From Agapanthus africanus (lineage: Eukaryota; Streptophyta; Magnoliopsida; Asparagales; Amaryllidaceae), in the NCBI GenBank assembly GCA_030015575.1, contig CM057340.1:751137632-751201631 (forward strand): a stretch of 64,000 nucleotides of DNA, written 5' to 3'. Below, in pieces: positions 34,441 through 46,308 of the stretch (the stretch's first letter is position 1; every line of letters begins with the position of its first letter). A program made the position numbers and the translations under genes. The notes beneath the pieces are model-generated. The model did not search any database. It saw nothing but the letters and a program-made list of their open reading frames with translations, and was not told the DNA's origin.

Positions 34441-35132
34441 AGCTAAATTTCAACTTGCTGCCATGAATTTTGGGTATTTTCCACGAATAGTATCCTGAAC
34501 TTTCAAAATGATGGATGTATTGCCATCATGAAATTTCGGAGGATCACAAAACTACAATACCGGCGTTAACAGAAAATTAGAAATGACCATATCACCCTTT
34601 CATATAAATTAACAAAAAATAAGGATATTAACTTTTATTATAATTTTTTTGTTAATTAAAAAAAATGGTAGTATATTTTAACCAAAAAATTAAGGAATTA
34701 ACTTTTTTATGAAATTTTGTTAATGCGTTTTTAAAATCATTCAGATGTATTGCTATTATGAAATTTCGGAGTATCACAAAACTACAATACCGGCATTAAC
34801 AGAAAATTAGGAAATGGCCATATCATCCTTTCATATAAATTAACAAAAAATAAGGATATTAACTTTTATTATGAAATTTTTGTTAATTAAAAAAAGGGTA
34901 GTATATTTTAACCAAAAAATAAGGAATTAACTTTTTTATGAGTTTTTTGTTAATTCATTTTTAATTTTTTTTACAAAAGGGCAGTATGCTCATTTTTTAA
35001 GTTTTCATAAATTGTGTTATGGTGGTTTTGTGATACTCTGAAAGTTCATGGTAGTAATCCATCATTTTAAAAGTTCAGGATAAAATTCGTGAAAAATGCC
35101 CAGGGATCATGATAGCAAGCTTAAATTTAGCC
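34441..35132. mobile_element. MITE with terminal inverted repeats of about 100 bp
   Basis: The left end from GCTAAATTT and the right end read in reverse from GGCTAAATTT match over about 100 bases with scattered differences. Shared blocks include TATCCTGAACTTT, AATGATGGAT and TATCACAAAAC. Two internal direct copies of about 150 bp (near 34532 and 34751) carry TACAATACCGGC. The target duplication is not resolved because both flanks are A-rich. There is no coding capacity. Confidence 0.75.
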
Positions 35133-35270
35133 AAAGAAAAAAAGAGAAGCTGCTTTATTGGCGGAGCTCTTTTTTCTGTTTAAATAAAAGGCTCAACCTA
35201 AATATTAAAGAAATAACATTAACATCATATATTTGCAATTAAATGCTGCATTCGGTATGTGTATATATTT

Positions 35271-35927
35271 GGGTAAAATATAAAAAAAACTGCCTGTTTG
35301 GGAGGAGTATAAAGACCCTTGGTTTTTTCAAAATTATTGGGAAGACACTGCTGTTCAAAATCTTTATGAAGAAACCTGGATGCATTTTATTTAGGCCTTG
35401 TATTTTATTTTAAATGCAATTACAAAAATACCGTTCTCATCTTCTATGGAGGCTTAAATATTGTAGGCAACTACTAAGATATAACTAGTAATTTATGCAA
35501 TTGCTTAGATATTACATACAGTACTTAAATATTACAGCCAACTGGTTACATATATTTACATGAAAGTAGAAAGATTTCTTAAAGGCTTTTGCCAGAAAGC
35601 GGTATATTCGGCAAGAAATTAGATTTTTGGTGGGAAAAAAATATATTTGGAGAGAAAAATAAAAATAAAATAGATATTACAAGCAAGTCCCAAGATATTA
35701 CAAACAAGTCTTCACGTATTACAGGCAAGTCTCCAGCAAACCCTCTGTACTTTAATTGTCTTAAATCCAGTTGTAAAATACAGTCGGTCCTCATTGGCAA
35801 GGGGCATTTTTGGGTTATACAAAAATACAAGAGGAGAATTGTATACCAGGATTTTTTAACAAGACCAAAAAGCCCAGGGTTTTTACACAAGGTCTGAATG
35901 GACAGGGGGACTTTTTGATAATTTACT
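35271..35927. mobile_element. Mutator-type MITE with 10-bp duplication
   Basis: The perfect flanking duplication GTATATATTT is at 35261-35270 and 35928-35937. The ends GGGTAAAATATAAAAA and AGTAAATTATCAAAAA (reverse strand) are related, and similarity continues inward for about 60 bases. A 9-11 bp duplication is the mark of the Mutator superfamily. Short ATATTACAAGCAAGTC repeats lie inside at about 35674-35738. Small ORFs here are chance. Confidence 0.8.
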
Positions 35928-35937
35928 GTATATATTT

Positions 35938-37099
35938 TTGTCACAGCAAACCAGACGATCTCTAAATTCAACTATTAAATTACTTCAGAACTTAAACGGG
36001 CCAATGGCCCAAATATAGGCCACCAAGATTGAGATAGGCTTTTGGTCCAAATAACAAATATTTAACTGTATAAACTGTTTTGAAAAAGAGAAACAACAGT
36101 ATCTAAATCCCAATTGCATTAAAAATCTCAATCTCAAAATAAATCCAAACTAACGATGCTTACAATTCGCTGCTACATGACCTAATTCAATTGTTATGAT
36201 AAATTCGGGACAATTCAGTAATCATAGTGACAAAAGCAATACCTTCCTACTACTAGCCTATAAACCGGTACACATTTACAACAGGGTTCCCGCAAAGTGT
36301 TCGTATTGGGCCTCCAATACGAGGCTTTTATACGAGCCCAACAAGGATGGTAGAAAAACTAGTTTTGAAAGAGTAATACTTTTCCTATCGGTGCGGTGAA
36401 ATACATGTAGACTATATTGATTCTCGTTGGATATAAGATAGGCCATGTTATCCATTCTCATTCTAAAAGAGGAATGAGAGCGATTTCATATTAATGCTTA
36501 TATAAGCGCCAGGGTTAATTGCACAAGCCCTCCCTCATTTTTCAGTATAGCACCTAGATCCCCTCAGGTGATTTATTAACTCAAAAACAGCACTTAACTC
36601 TTCGAGCCCAAAACCCTAAAAACTCTCAAGTTCAACTCTAAGGGGTTGTTTGGTTGAGTGTAGTTGAAGCCTCATTCGGTTCCAACTATACAGAATTATA
36701 AAATCAAGCGTTTGGTTCAGATAGTTGCTACTTCAACTTATAATTGGAAAAACAAATTGTGTTAAAAATTATGTACTTGCAATTACACTCAAATTGAACG
36801 TTTTTGCAGCTTCATGAATTGGAATGGAAAAGAGAATAGAAAAGTTTGTTATTGTGTTGCAACTACATTCAAACAAACACATGTTTTGCAAAGCATATAG
36901 TTCTAATAACATTCTAACCAAACAAATGAATGAAATTATAAACACCATATTTGCATTTACAAGTTGTTGTAAATACATTGATTTCCAACCCATATGTAAT
37001 TTACCAATAATACATTTTTTTATTAATTAGAATAGAATCACCACAATAATGTGAACATTTCTTTAATAATATCACACTTCATCCCTCAAATCTTATTTC
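35938..37099. other. Intergenic stretch without recognised features
   Basis: About 1.2 kb with no supported gene or complete element. A TTTGGTTGAGTG-type segment near 36646 resembles hAT or PIF MITE ends, but the opposite end was not found. Confidence 0.55.
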
Positions 37100-37269
37100 A
37101 AACACTATAAGAAAAAGGGGTCTATTCCGTCGGTAGGTTTATTTCGTCGGCTATCAGCCGACGAAACACAACTAAAAGTAGACAGAAAAAAACCCCAAAT
37201 AAGCCAAATGTGGTCGCCCGTATGTTTAATATTTTTATAAAGTTATTTCTTCGGCCGATACCTGACGGA

Positions 37270-37670
37270 ATAACACAATAAACTTAAACTACCTCGAGGC
37301 CGAGACACTTCTCTCATTTTCCCAGATAAAAAAAACCCTGAGGCGATCGGAGCTCCACCTCCTCCTCCTCTGGCGACGGCGACCGAAGCTCCTCCAAGTC
37401 GGTAAGTTTCTCTCTCTCTCTCTACTACTCTCATTCTCACACTGTCTCTCAATCCCCCTCTCTCAGAAACTGACACCGTCCTCCTCCTCCTCCTCGAGTG
37501 GTGACCGACGACCGGAGCTCCTCCAAGATGGTTAGCCCCTCTCTAACACTGTCTCTCCCTCCTTCCTTTAGGCACGGAGCTCCTCCGTCGAGATCTGCCG
37601 CCGTTATCTTCCTCCTCAACCGGCGAGATCCTCCATTGAGTTCTACCGCCGTCGTGACCTAGAGGTAATT
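37270..37670. other. GC-rich untranslated-type segment of CACTA element
   Basis: A block with repeated GAGCTCCTCC and CTCTCTC runs looks like a plant 5' untranslated region with possible splice donors (near 37401 and 37663). No conserved ORF follows. It may be the element's own promoter or leader, or captured host sequence. Confidence 0.45.
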
Positions 37671-37918
37671 GATTTTGGTTTAATTTTAATTTTTTTCAAT
37701 TTTAAATTTTCTGCGATGTTGTCGATGATGTTGTTGTTGTCAATGTTGTTGATGTTGTTGCTATTGTTGATGGGTTAGGGTTAAGTACTTGTGTTAGGTT
37801 TAAGGTTAGGGTGAGTGTTAGGGTCAGGGTTAGGAGTTAGGGGATAGGTAATTTAACTAATTTTTCTAGGAAGTTTAGTGAAAAGTAATAATATTTAAGT
37901 GTTAAGTGTTAGTGCTAG

Positions 37919-40900
37919 TGCCACGTCCCGCTTCCCAAAATACGAAATACGAGGATGACTAGATCAGCCATGCACCTACGATCAAGAAATAATCCTGCCG
38001 TAATCACATTTCGGATTCTGGCAGTATATGACAGCAGTAATATAACACAGATAATGAGATAATACAGTCACTAAAACTATCAGGTGAAAAGAAAACTAAG
38101 CGCAACAAATATAACAACTAATCTGTGATAATGAATGGAATGATAGGGCTAGCTTACTGATCTAAATATCCACGATCTCCTCGAAATCAGACGGGTTTAA
38201 TTCTTTCACTAAACATGCATACTCAGGTCGTCAGAGTGACACAATAGCATTATATAACACGCGCAACAATAACAAATATGAAGTAGCATGTACAAATCAA
38301 AAATATGAGCACAAAGTAGCATACACAGGTAAACGCTATACATGAGTGTCAGATCAGTAAATTGATGTAAGTTCATGTCTCTAATCATATCAGTCTCTAG
38401 GTCTCAATATCCATGCCACTATTATATCGTTAGTTTGAGCGTAAAAATCGACCATTAGAAACATAGAGCCCTCTCCTGTATTCGGTAACAATCAATAACA
38501 GGCGTTAACGTAATGGGACCTGAGTGGGGCCTTCTCCTATATTCAGTACATGCTCATGTAATGGGGCCTTGAGATTCCGTTGACCAAACTTCCGCTCAAA
38601 CTATCCCAACACCCATGGTCTACATCAAGGTCCAATCACGAACCAGAATACCAGTTAGCCATGACAAGTCTACTCGAGAATTGGAGACTGGTCTCCATCA
38701 AGCATGACTAGGCCGGTACTTTAGATAAGTGGACAACCCTCGATGTCTTATCTATGGAACTAATATAAATGCTTGCACAGCCATACTATTCCAGTTATAG
38801 TTACACTCATATACGTCCCACAGATGTCGACAATGCAATAATTAAATGGTCGCGCTGATTGTGTACAAGTACGTGTCATGTCACTATTTGTTCACGCTTT
38901 TACGCTAATGTACTTGCCACAATATAATCACTAACACTTCGGTATTCTAAACATATACGCTATATTATCGATGCATAATCAATAGCTACAGAGGATATAA
39001 CAGCCATGCAACATAATGGAGATGCAGTAAAATACACTACTAATGATATATGAGTAACCGGTGTCGTTTGGATTAGGAAAATCACATAAAATCACACGTA
39101 CATAATTTGGTGAAACAATATAAAAGGTGAAAATAGTGTATTAAATTATATGTACAGTAAAATTGGTTTTGAGTCAATCGGGTTTCAGGTTTGCAAGTTA
39201 TTGTCATTCCATTTTAAGTGTTTACTGCTGGAAATCCAATTTCTGAACTGAAAGTCTGTTTCGTAATACGTTTTACTCCCTGTTCGGAGCATAATTAGAA
39301 GACGCTACAGTCAGATAATATTTAGATTTATCCGTTATGTTTTCAACGCAACAGATGGATTGATAATATCCGATATACGCAGGGAGATATTCACTGTTCA
39401 AGGTTAAGGTATACAGTCTGCCTCTGTATGTAACTGCAGTACACATCGACGGTTTAAAAAGTGTTATAAATATTAAACGATACTGGAATACAATGAGACC
39501 AGCACCGTTAGAAAGATAATTCAATTATTTGTGCTTCAAACTATGGTTCTGCACACTTGTGCATTTAAAAAGTGAGAAACAAGCGCTCTAAAATGGGTAA
39601 AGACAGATTTTTGCTTTGGACTGCAGTCCAAAGCCATGAATCGTCACAGTTTTTGTTATCATAACTTATTAAAATTCAGAGATGAACTATGGAGTGTTGT
39701 GGGTTTATCCGTTGGCTTCGATACAAGCCTAGAATGCTAAGGTCTGATGTATAAATATTTTTTTATGAATTTAACGGTTTAGCATGTCCGGGAAAATTCA
39801 GTTTTCGCAAAGGTTATCAAGGGCAACGCTTTATGGGTGAAACAACGTCGTTTTGCCGTCAAATTTCTACAGGGTATTCATTAACAGTAATAGGGTCTAA
39901 TGATCATGGGTTCTGCCATATTCGCTTAAGTTATCTCATAGGGTTCTGTATCGACCACCTAGACTATGCATACGGTAATCGATCGAAATGTCGATTTCTT
40001 TTACTTGATTAGCATGAAATTAATTCATGAGTTTCTATATGATATTATTATGGCGCAATTGACCCGATTCGGGTCATCAAACACTAAAATTTACGATGAT
40101 GGTACTTATTCGATATTAACTTCGCAAACGATGTATGTATAAAATATCTCTACTTACACATATATCAATATATATTATATTTAGAGAATACTATTGCATG
40201 ATGAACAAGTGAAGGGGTTCACTTACTTTCGGTCTCTGATATAGAAGTGGCGAATGGTAGGGTTTGCCCCGACGCACGAAACGACGATGAGACGGCGCGA
40301 TACTGGACACGATGTGTGGCATATACGCGATGCGTGGTGATCCGGTACTGAACGTGGTGGTAACACGAGCGTGGAACGGTAGTAGGCACGGTCGTAGCTC
40401 GGTGTGTGGTGCGGGTGTGGCTCGGCGTGACGCGGGAGTCGGCACATGGGTGGTGCAGCGCTGAGTACGGAGTGGGTGCTGTCGTGGCACGGAAAGGGTA
40501 CGGTGATGGGTACAGGACGGGCATTAAGTGGGCACGGTAGTGGCACTTCTGGCATGCAAGCGATACTGGACTGGGCACGGCGGCGTTGCAGTAGGCGGTG
40601 GCTGCGGCTGTTGTCGTCAACATCGACGGTGGCGACGGCGACGGCAACGGCGCGAGGAGGAAGAGGGATGGTGTGAGGGGCTCGCGCGGTGAGGGAGATG
40701 AGTGTGTTGAAATGGCTCGGTCGGGTATTGGCGATGGCAGCGAAGTGCCGGCGATGAGTGCTTGAGTTCTCGGTTGTGGTTCACTGGTCCGGCGATGAGG
40801 AAGTGGCTGGGGACGACGGTGGTTGTCGGCGAGGTGGAGCTCGAAGCTTGGAGGAGGAGGAGGGTGGCGGTGTTTGGAGCAGGCATGGGTCTCGATGAGG

Positions 40901-41425
40901 GTGAAGGTAATGGAGTGGAGGGCTAGGGAGAAAAGAAGAAGAAGTTGTTGGAGGTCGGCTGAGGGCTGGGTGGGTTAGAGAGAGGTTTGAGGGAGAGGGG
41001 GAGAGAGATGAGTAAATATAATTGGAAATAAATGAGAAATTAAGTGGGAGATGAGAGAGTGTGTGGGCCTGGTTTAGGAATTTAGAACATGGGGATTTAA
41101 TAATAGTTAATAGGATTTAAGAATTGGATTTTTAAATGGGCTCACAGGTTTAAAACGTCATACAAAAAAATCAATTAATACCTATTAATAACCATTTCTA
41201 AAAATTTAATACTAATTAGAATTGGCTACAGACAATTAATATCGAATAATTAAAATTAATAACAATTGATGACCATTAATAAAATTTAATTAAAATAAAT
41301 TAATAACGTGAAGGAATATATGGTATGGGTATAAGAAAACAATAGGGAAAATGATTAAAATATAAATAAATAAATTAGAATATGTAAGTTTATTTAAATA
41401 TACAATATAACAGGTACGTATTACA
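37919..41425 (-). mobile_element. Solo LTR of a Gypsy family inside the CACTA element
   Basis: This 3507-bp insert starts TGCCACGTCCCGC and ends TATTACA on the plus strand, with a perfect 5-bp duplication GCTAG (37914-37918 and 41426-41430). The start resembles the chromoviral LTRs elsewhere in the window. There is no primer site, coding region or second LTR. A GC-rich part (40223-40900) opens spurious overlapping ORFs of low complexity on both strands. Confidence 0.88.
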
Positions 41426-41440
41426 GCTAGGATTAAGGGC

Positions 41441-41471
41441 GGTTGGGTTAGGGTTAGGGTTAGGGTTTAGG
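41441..41471. repeat. Short telomere-like TTAGGG run
   Basis: A few GGGTTA units and one GGGTTTA lie inside the CACTA element, with a more decayed GGTTAGGGT stretch at 37775-37850 on the other side of the solo LTR. It is too short for an interstitial telomere claim. Confidence 0.6.
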
Positions 41472-41473
41472 TT

Positions 41474-41745
41474 TGAAACTCGATAATAATATGAAATATA
41501 CTTGTTGTCATCGAGGCTCTCACAATAAAAAAAAATCGAATCTTGAACATCAAACAACATGAAAATCTTATACTTAGTGGATGAAACCCGATAATAACAT
41601 GAAATATACTTCTTGTTATCGAGAATCTCACAATCGAAAAATCGAACCTTGAACATCAAAACGACACGTAAATCTTATATTTAGTGGATGAAACTCGATG
41701 ATAATATGAAATATACTTATTGTCATCGAAAATCTCACATACAAA
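41474..41745. repeat. Tandem repeat, unit about 108 bp, in CACTA element
   Basis: About 2.5 units begin at TGAAAC(T/C)CGAT near 41474, 41582 and 41689. Each contains GAAATATACTT and TCATCGA or TTATCGA blocks. Confidence 0.8.
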
Positions 41746-42299
41746 AAATCGAAACACTCCTTAGATTTTCATATTGATGGGATGATCATTTAAAAAAATA
41801 TAAATTCTAGAGTTCAAGTAGATCGAAAAGGAATATAACGCATTCTTTTTCCGGATCATTCCTTAAATTTCCATATTGTTAAGGCTTGGATTATGAATAC
41901 TTGGATTGCTTAATTTATAGGAATGCTTGGATTTGTGGTTGTGGCTCGTCTCCTCTTACTCTCTATTCATTTTTTCGACGTGAAAAATGAGTTAACGCTA
42001 AAAGATCTAGGGTTTGAATTTACATTCCAGCGTGAAATATGTAAGGTATACAAATCAATAGTTGCCATTCTCTCTTGAGACACCGAAGGAAGAAAATACC
42101 GGATGTAAGTTTAATAATCCTTATTTTATATACATTTTTTATATAATTATCGATAGAATTATGTAATAATTAATATTTATGTGTGTATAGTAAAATTAAG
42201 CAAAATTAAACTAATTTATCGATTTGTTCCTTATTTGCAGTGTCCTGGCTTATTATGCGCATCTTGCTAGTCTCTTGCCACAAATAAAACATTTGCGTG

Positions 42300-42420
42300 T
42301 GAGTATGTGCGTGTGAGAGAGAAAGCGTATGTGTGTGTGCGCGCGCGTGCATGTCTGTGTGTGTCTGTATGTGTGTACATACACAAACAAGCGTGCGTGC
42401 GCACACACACAAGTGAATAA
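42300..42420. repeat. TG/CA-rich microsatellite
   Basis: Interrupted runs of TGTG, CGCG and ACAC. It opens a meaningless ORF on the minus strand. Confidence 0.85.
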
Positions 42421-43832
42421 ATATCAATACTTTAGGGCATTTTAGTGTAATTAGTAAAATTGAGTTAATTTATCGATTTCTTCCTTATTTGTAGTGCCCT
42501 GGCTTATTATGCATATATAGCTAGTAGATCTTTTGCTACAAATAAACCAAGCTACCATTTCAGTCTCTCTCATTGTATCCTTTCATTTTTCATATCGGAA
42601 AGATGGATAGGGAGTGAGACACAACGCACAACATTTGTCGACATTCGATGAAATATTTTTCCAAATTAAAATTGAGGTGAAAGTATGTCATTGAGCATCG
42701 GCAAATGAGGTGCATTGTGTCACCTTTATCCATCTTTTTGATGTGAAAAAGGAATGGATAGATGGAGAGATAGTGAGATAGTTGCTTATTTGTTTGTGAC
42801 GAGAGATCAACTAGGTAGTTTGTTTTATGCCTTATATCTCACTTTCTATCTAGTATCGGAAGGAACATGAAGTATACCTGCAGTATAGGACAATCGACCA
42901 AGAAACTTGTTTTTGAAGAGTAATGTTTGCTTGATGTTAGACCATTTTTTGTTAATATCATTGATATCATAATCTGATTTGTACGATCTAATTTGATTTA
43001 TAGGTCTGTTGGTGACTCTAAAGATATTTTTGGGAAGTTTAACTGATGCAGGCTTGTTTCAAAACTAAATTTTACTTGTGCTGGGTAAGGTAACTGCTAC
43101 TGTTGTATAGTTATTATTTGCAGAAATTTTGAGCATAGAATTAAATATGTGATGTGTGTTTTGTCAGAGTCGGATGAGGCTGAAGTCGATCGCTGTTGTA
43201 TATAATTGTGTTCATTCAGAGTTTAACCTGCCAAACGAAAAAATATCGGATGTAAGCCCGGGATTTTGTATACGTTTGAATTGATTTGTTGTGAAATGAA
43301 TTGATTGTGTGGATATTTGATTTGAATTTTTTGTGAATTGATTTGAGTTTGTGGTGAATATATATCTTGTACAGTAATATATTGAATTGAATATGTATTG
43401 TTTGCGTGAATTGGTGAAATGGAAATTGATTTGAATTGGATTTGGAACTGCATTGTATAGCAAGTCCATATTTTTGTTTATCGAATTTTTTCGATGAAGC
43501 ATTTGCTGTTCATACTTTTTTTTTCTCTGTTGGCAATTTATTTCGTCGGACTTTACCCAACGGAAAAGGTAAATAGCCGACGGAAAAAGTCTTCAAATCT
43601 GGAAAAAAATGACTTATCTTCCCAGTTTTTTTAAAAACTTTTTCCGTCGGGATGATGCCGACGGAAAAAAAATTGCCGATGAAATAAGTTAAATACCTGA
43701 CGTAATAAACCTCATTATGTCGTACTTTGATACGTCGGGTAATGTCCGACGGAATAAAATTATTCCGTCGGATATCAATTTAATCCGTCGGGTTTATACC
43801 GACGGAATAAATACAATTTTCTTACAGTAAAA

Positions 43833-44225
43833 TTTGTGGATAACTCGTAAGGGCTGTGTTTTGCTTTACATCCAAATTAACTTCGTTGAGAGGTTAGCAA
43901 CCTTATTTTTCCATTCAAATTTAACATCAACAACAACGCTTCAATGCATCCAACTTGATTAATTTTCTGCAAATTAGAGAAGAAATATCAAAATCCATGG
44001 CGCTAAATATGACATAAGAGTTTGATTTTTAAACGTGATCCCAAAATGTGTGCAAGTTTGAGATTGAATATTCAAACAGAGTTTATATGAGATTAAGAAA
44101 GTCAAAATCCAAAAATTCGTACTTCAGTTTTTTAATTATCATCAACAGCAAATCAAGAGGACAAGTACCAGCAAAATTTTCTTTTTCTACCTGTTTCCTT
44201 TTAGGCCAATTAACCAAATGATTGT
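43833..44225. other. AT-rich intergenic stretch
   Basis: About 0.4 kb between the CACTA element and the next MITE. Nothing recognised. Confidence 0.6.
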
Positions 44226-44234
44226 ATTCTTTAA

Positions 44235-44958
44235 GTTTTTTTTTCAGTTAGCCCTTCTCATGCTTCAATATTTTTCTCTGTTCCCTCTATAATTAGTATT
44301 TACCTGTATCCTCCCTATACTTATAAGTTACTCCTACAGCCCGCTACTTCACTTTTGAAATTATTCCTGCTCCTTCGCCATTGCCGCCGTCTCCACCACC
44401 GTCAACTTCTTTCTCCTTTTCTTCAACACCGATACCGTCAACACCATCACCATTTTCCTCCTCCCCCTCTTCTTCTTCAACCTATCAACACCAACTTCTT
44501 CCTCCTTCTCTTCAACGTCACCGCTACCACCATCAACATCGCCACCACCATCTTCTTCTTCCTCTTCTTTTTCAGTCCACAACCGCCGCCGCCGTCATTC
44601 TTGGAGGAAGAAAGATGGCTGTGGCAGCGGCTGCGGGTTAAAAAAGAAGAGGAAGAAGAAGGTGATGGCGGCGGCGGTGTTGAGAAAGAAGAGGAAGAAG
44701 AAGGAGGCGATGGGTGGAAGAGGAGGAGGAAGATGATGGTGATGATGATGGCGGTCGCGGTGGCGTTGAGAAGGAGGAGAAACAAGGAGGCGGCGGCGGG
44801 GACGACGGCCGCTGGGAAGGAGGAGGAATAATTTTCAAAAGCGAAGTAGGGGCTGCAGGAGTAATTTATAAGTATAAGAGGATACAGATAAATACTAACT
44901 ATAGAGAGAGACAGAGAAAATATTGAAGTATGAGGGAGGTTAACGGAAAAAAAAAACC
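44235..44958. mobile_element. Mutator-type foldback MITE with 9-bp duplication
   Basis: The perfect 9-bp duplication ATTCTTTAA is at 44226-44234 and 44959-44967. Terminal inverted repeats of about 140-150 bp start GTTTTTTTTTCAGTTAGCCC on the left and GGTTTTTTTTTTCCGTTAAC on the right, read in reverse. The interior continues the palindrome: a pyrimidine-rich left half (CTTCTTCCTCC) faces a purine-rich right half (GAAGAAGAGGAAG), so the whole element can fold on itself. The overlapping low-complexity ORFs at 44355-44926 on both strands are a by-product of these repeats and not genes. Confidence 0.87.
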
Positions 44959-44967
44959 ATTCTTTAA

Positions 44968-45248
44968 ATAGGGGGATTTTGATATAAACCAGGACTGCAA
45001 TTTAGTCACTATTCATTGCTTCTGGATATTATAATTTGCCTATATCTTCATCAAAGTTATGGAGGCCAATTAGCACATTGAAGAGTCATGAATAAATTTG
45101 ACCTTTAAGTTCCTGAAATGAGTGCAGCAGTATTTTGATCTCTTTTATCGAAGGAGAAAAGTGGGAATCAGATGGGCTAGGAGAGAAGTTTGTCAGAAAG
45201 TCAACTCTTCTTATTATTTGGCTGATTTGTAATTTTCAATAAAGAGCT
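44968..45248. other. Intergenic stretch
   Basis: About 0.3 kb of AT-rich DNA. No feature recognised. Confidence 0.6.
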
Positions 45249-45373
45249 CAACCCGCCATACGGGTTGATTATCCTATAAGCCGACCCTCGGTCCACGGCA
45301 TCAACCCGCCATACGGGTTGATTATCCTACAAGCCGACCCTCGGTCCACGGCATCAACCCGCCATACGGGTTT
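45249..45373. repeat. 53-bp tandem repeat with hairpin
   Basis: Units at 45249-45301 and 45302-45354, and a partial one at 45355-45373. Each starts CAACCCGCCATACGGGTT, which folds as AACCCG/CGGGTT around CCATA. Two full units differ by one base. Confidence 0.9.
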
Positions 45374-45758
45374 GACATCAAAAAGAGCTTGAACAACCAT
45401 AAGAGCCTGTGGAGAGCCCGACAAGTTGTGCCAAAGTGGCTCGATCATGTGATGTCAATCCAAGCCACTAAATTCAAGACACACATAATAGGATCAAAAG
45501 ATATGCGTCCCTTAAGCTGATCCTCACATCAATTTCAAATCTTTGGCTCAATAGCTTGATGTAAAGAGAAAAACAACTGCAATAGATAACGTCCTCAGGT
45601 CCTTTGCTTTAATTTTTCACCTCATCATCCATCTCTTCCTATCAAAGGAGGATAGCTTTGCTCTTATATAAGCGTCGTTACCAAACACGAGATCTTTATT
45701 ATTAATGGTTTTTTGAGATGCTACCCTTTAACAATGAAACCGACAAGACAAGATAAGC
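45374..45758. other. Possible decayed LTR or promoter fragment
   Basis: About 0.4 kb without an ORF. TTATATAAGCG near 45664 could be a TATA box. The composition resembles Tat-like LTR flanks, but no duplicate was found in the window. Confidence 0.35.
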
Positions 45759-46180
45759 TGATGATACTCATAAGTGGGAATTCCCCAGATCATGACACGT
45801 GGTAGATAACGTGTCCCGGGGCTCACGGGATAGAAGCAAACACGATACATTGAAGGCATTCCCCGGGCCTTCACCAGATTGACCCAACCTTCGATGGCCT
45901 CCTAGAACACTCCCATGCTCGCCTTACAAATAACCATCGACTCGCCTCCGAGCCCTCATACTCGCTGAACTTCCTCAGCCCTCCCTACCCGCCTCCGAGC
46001 TATCACAGAACCGAGCCTCCTCGGCTTCCCGCTCGCCTCCGAGCTTCCCGCCGAGCTAAACCTCTCCAGTTCTACTGAGCAACCAAGAACGCAGAGCCCA
46101 AGCGCCTCCGCCAAGACTCCGCGTATCTCGTCAGAGACGAGATATCCACCACCCAACATCCCGCGTTCCACGCCGTCGTA

Positions 46181-46220
46181 TCCCCCCATTAATGAGCGTA
46201 TCTCGTCATTAATGGGGGGA
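46181..46220. repeat. Palindrome in Tat LTR promoter
   Basis: Perfect 13-base arms TCCCCCCATTAAT and ATTAATGGGGGGA flank a 14-base loop, about 80 bases upstream of the TATA box. The left LTR keeps a decayed form near 32419. Confidence 0.8.
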
Positions 46221-46300
46221 TCCCATCATTCATGCAGGCGTAACGTCAGGGGCGTAACCGACGGCGAATTTCTCGCGCCAGCTCGCTCCAAGCGACCACT

Positions 46301-46308
46301 ATAAAAAT
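46301..46308 (+). promoter_or_regulatory. TATA box of Tat LTR
   Basis: TATAAAAA is in the same context as TATATAA at 32521. Transcription would start about 30 bases downstream. Confidence 0.65.

Larger units (their letters stand above)
37103..43829. mobile_element. Non-autonomous CACTA (EnSpm) transposon
   Basis: The left end is CACTATAAGAAAA. The right end read in reverse is TACTGTAAGAAAA. Both ends carry multiple subterminal repeats of CCGTCGG/CCGACGG type (37126-37170 and 43550-43810), the usual transposase-binding arrangement. The flanking 3-bp sequence is AAA on both sides, fitting the 3-bp duplication of CACTA elements, though AAA is weak evidence. No transposase is visible. About 3.2 kb remain once the nested solo LTR is removed. 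Confidence 0.85.

Noticed and set aside
36640-37030. hAT or PIF-type MITE starting GGTTGTTTGGTTGAGTG
   Set aside because: No matching inverted end or target duplication was found.
37289-37680. 5' exon of a host gene with splice donors
   Set aside because: It lies inside CACTA ends and no downstream coding exon is recognisable. At most it is a captured or element-derived leader.
40191-40886. Several ORFs of 76-142 codons on both strands
   Set aside because: They are GC-rich low-complexity sequence inside a solo LTR, with His/Pro/Thr-rich products that lack any domain.
41441-41471. Interstitial telomere
   Set aside because: Only a few GGGTTA units, mixed with degenerate copies, inside a transposon.
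44355-44926. Overlapping ORFs rich in Glu, Ser, Pro or Arg on both strands
   Set aside because: They arise from the purine/pyrimidine palindrome of a MITE. All frames look alike and no domain is present.
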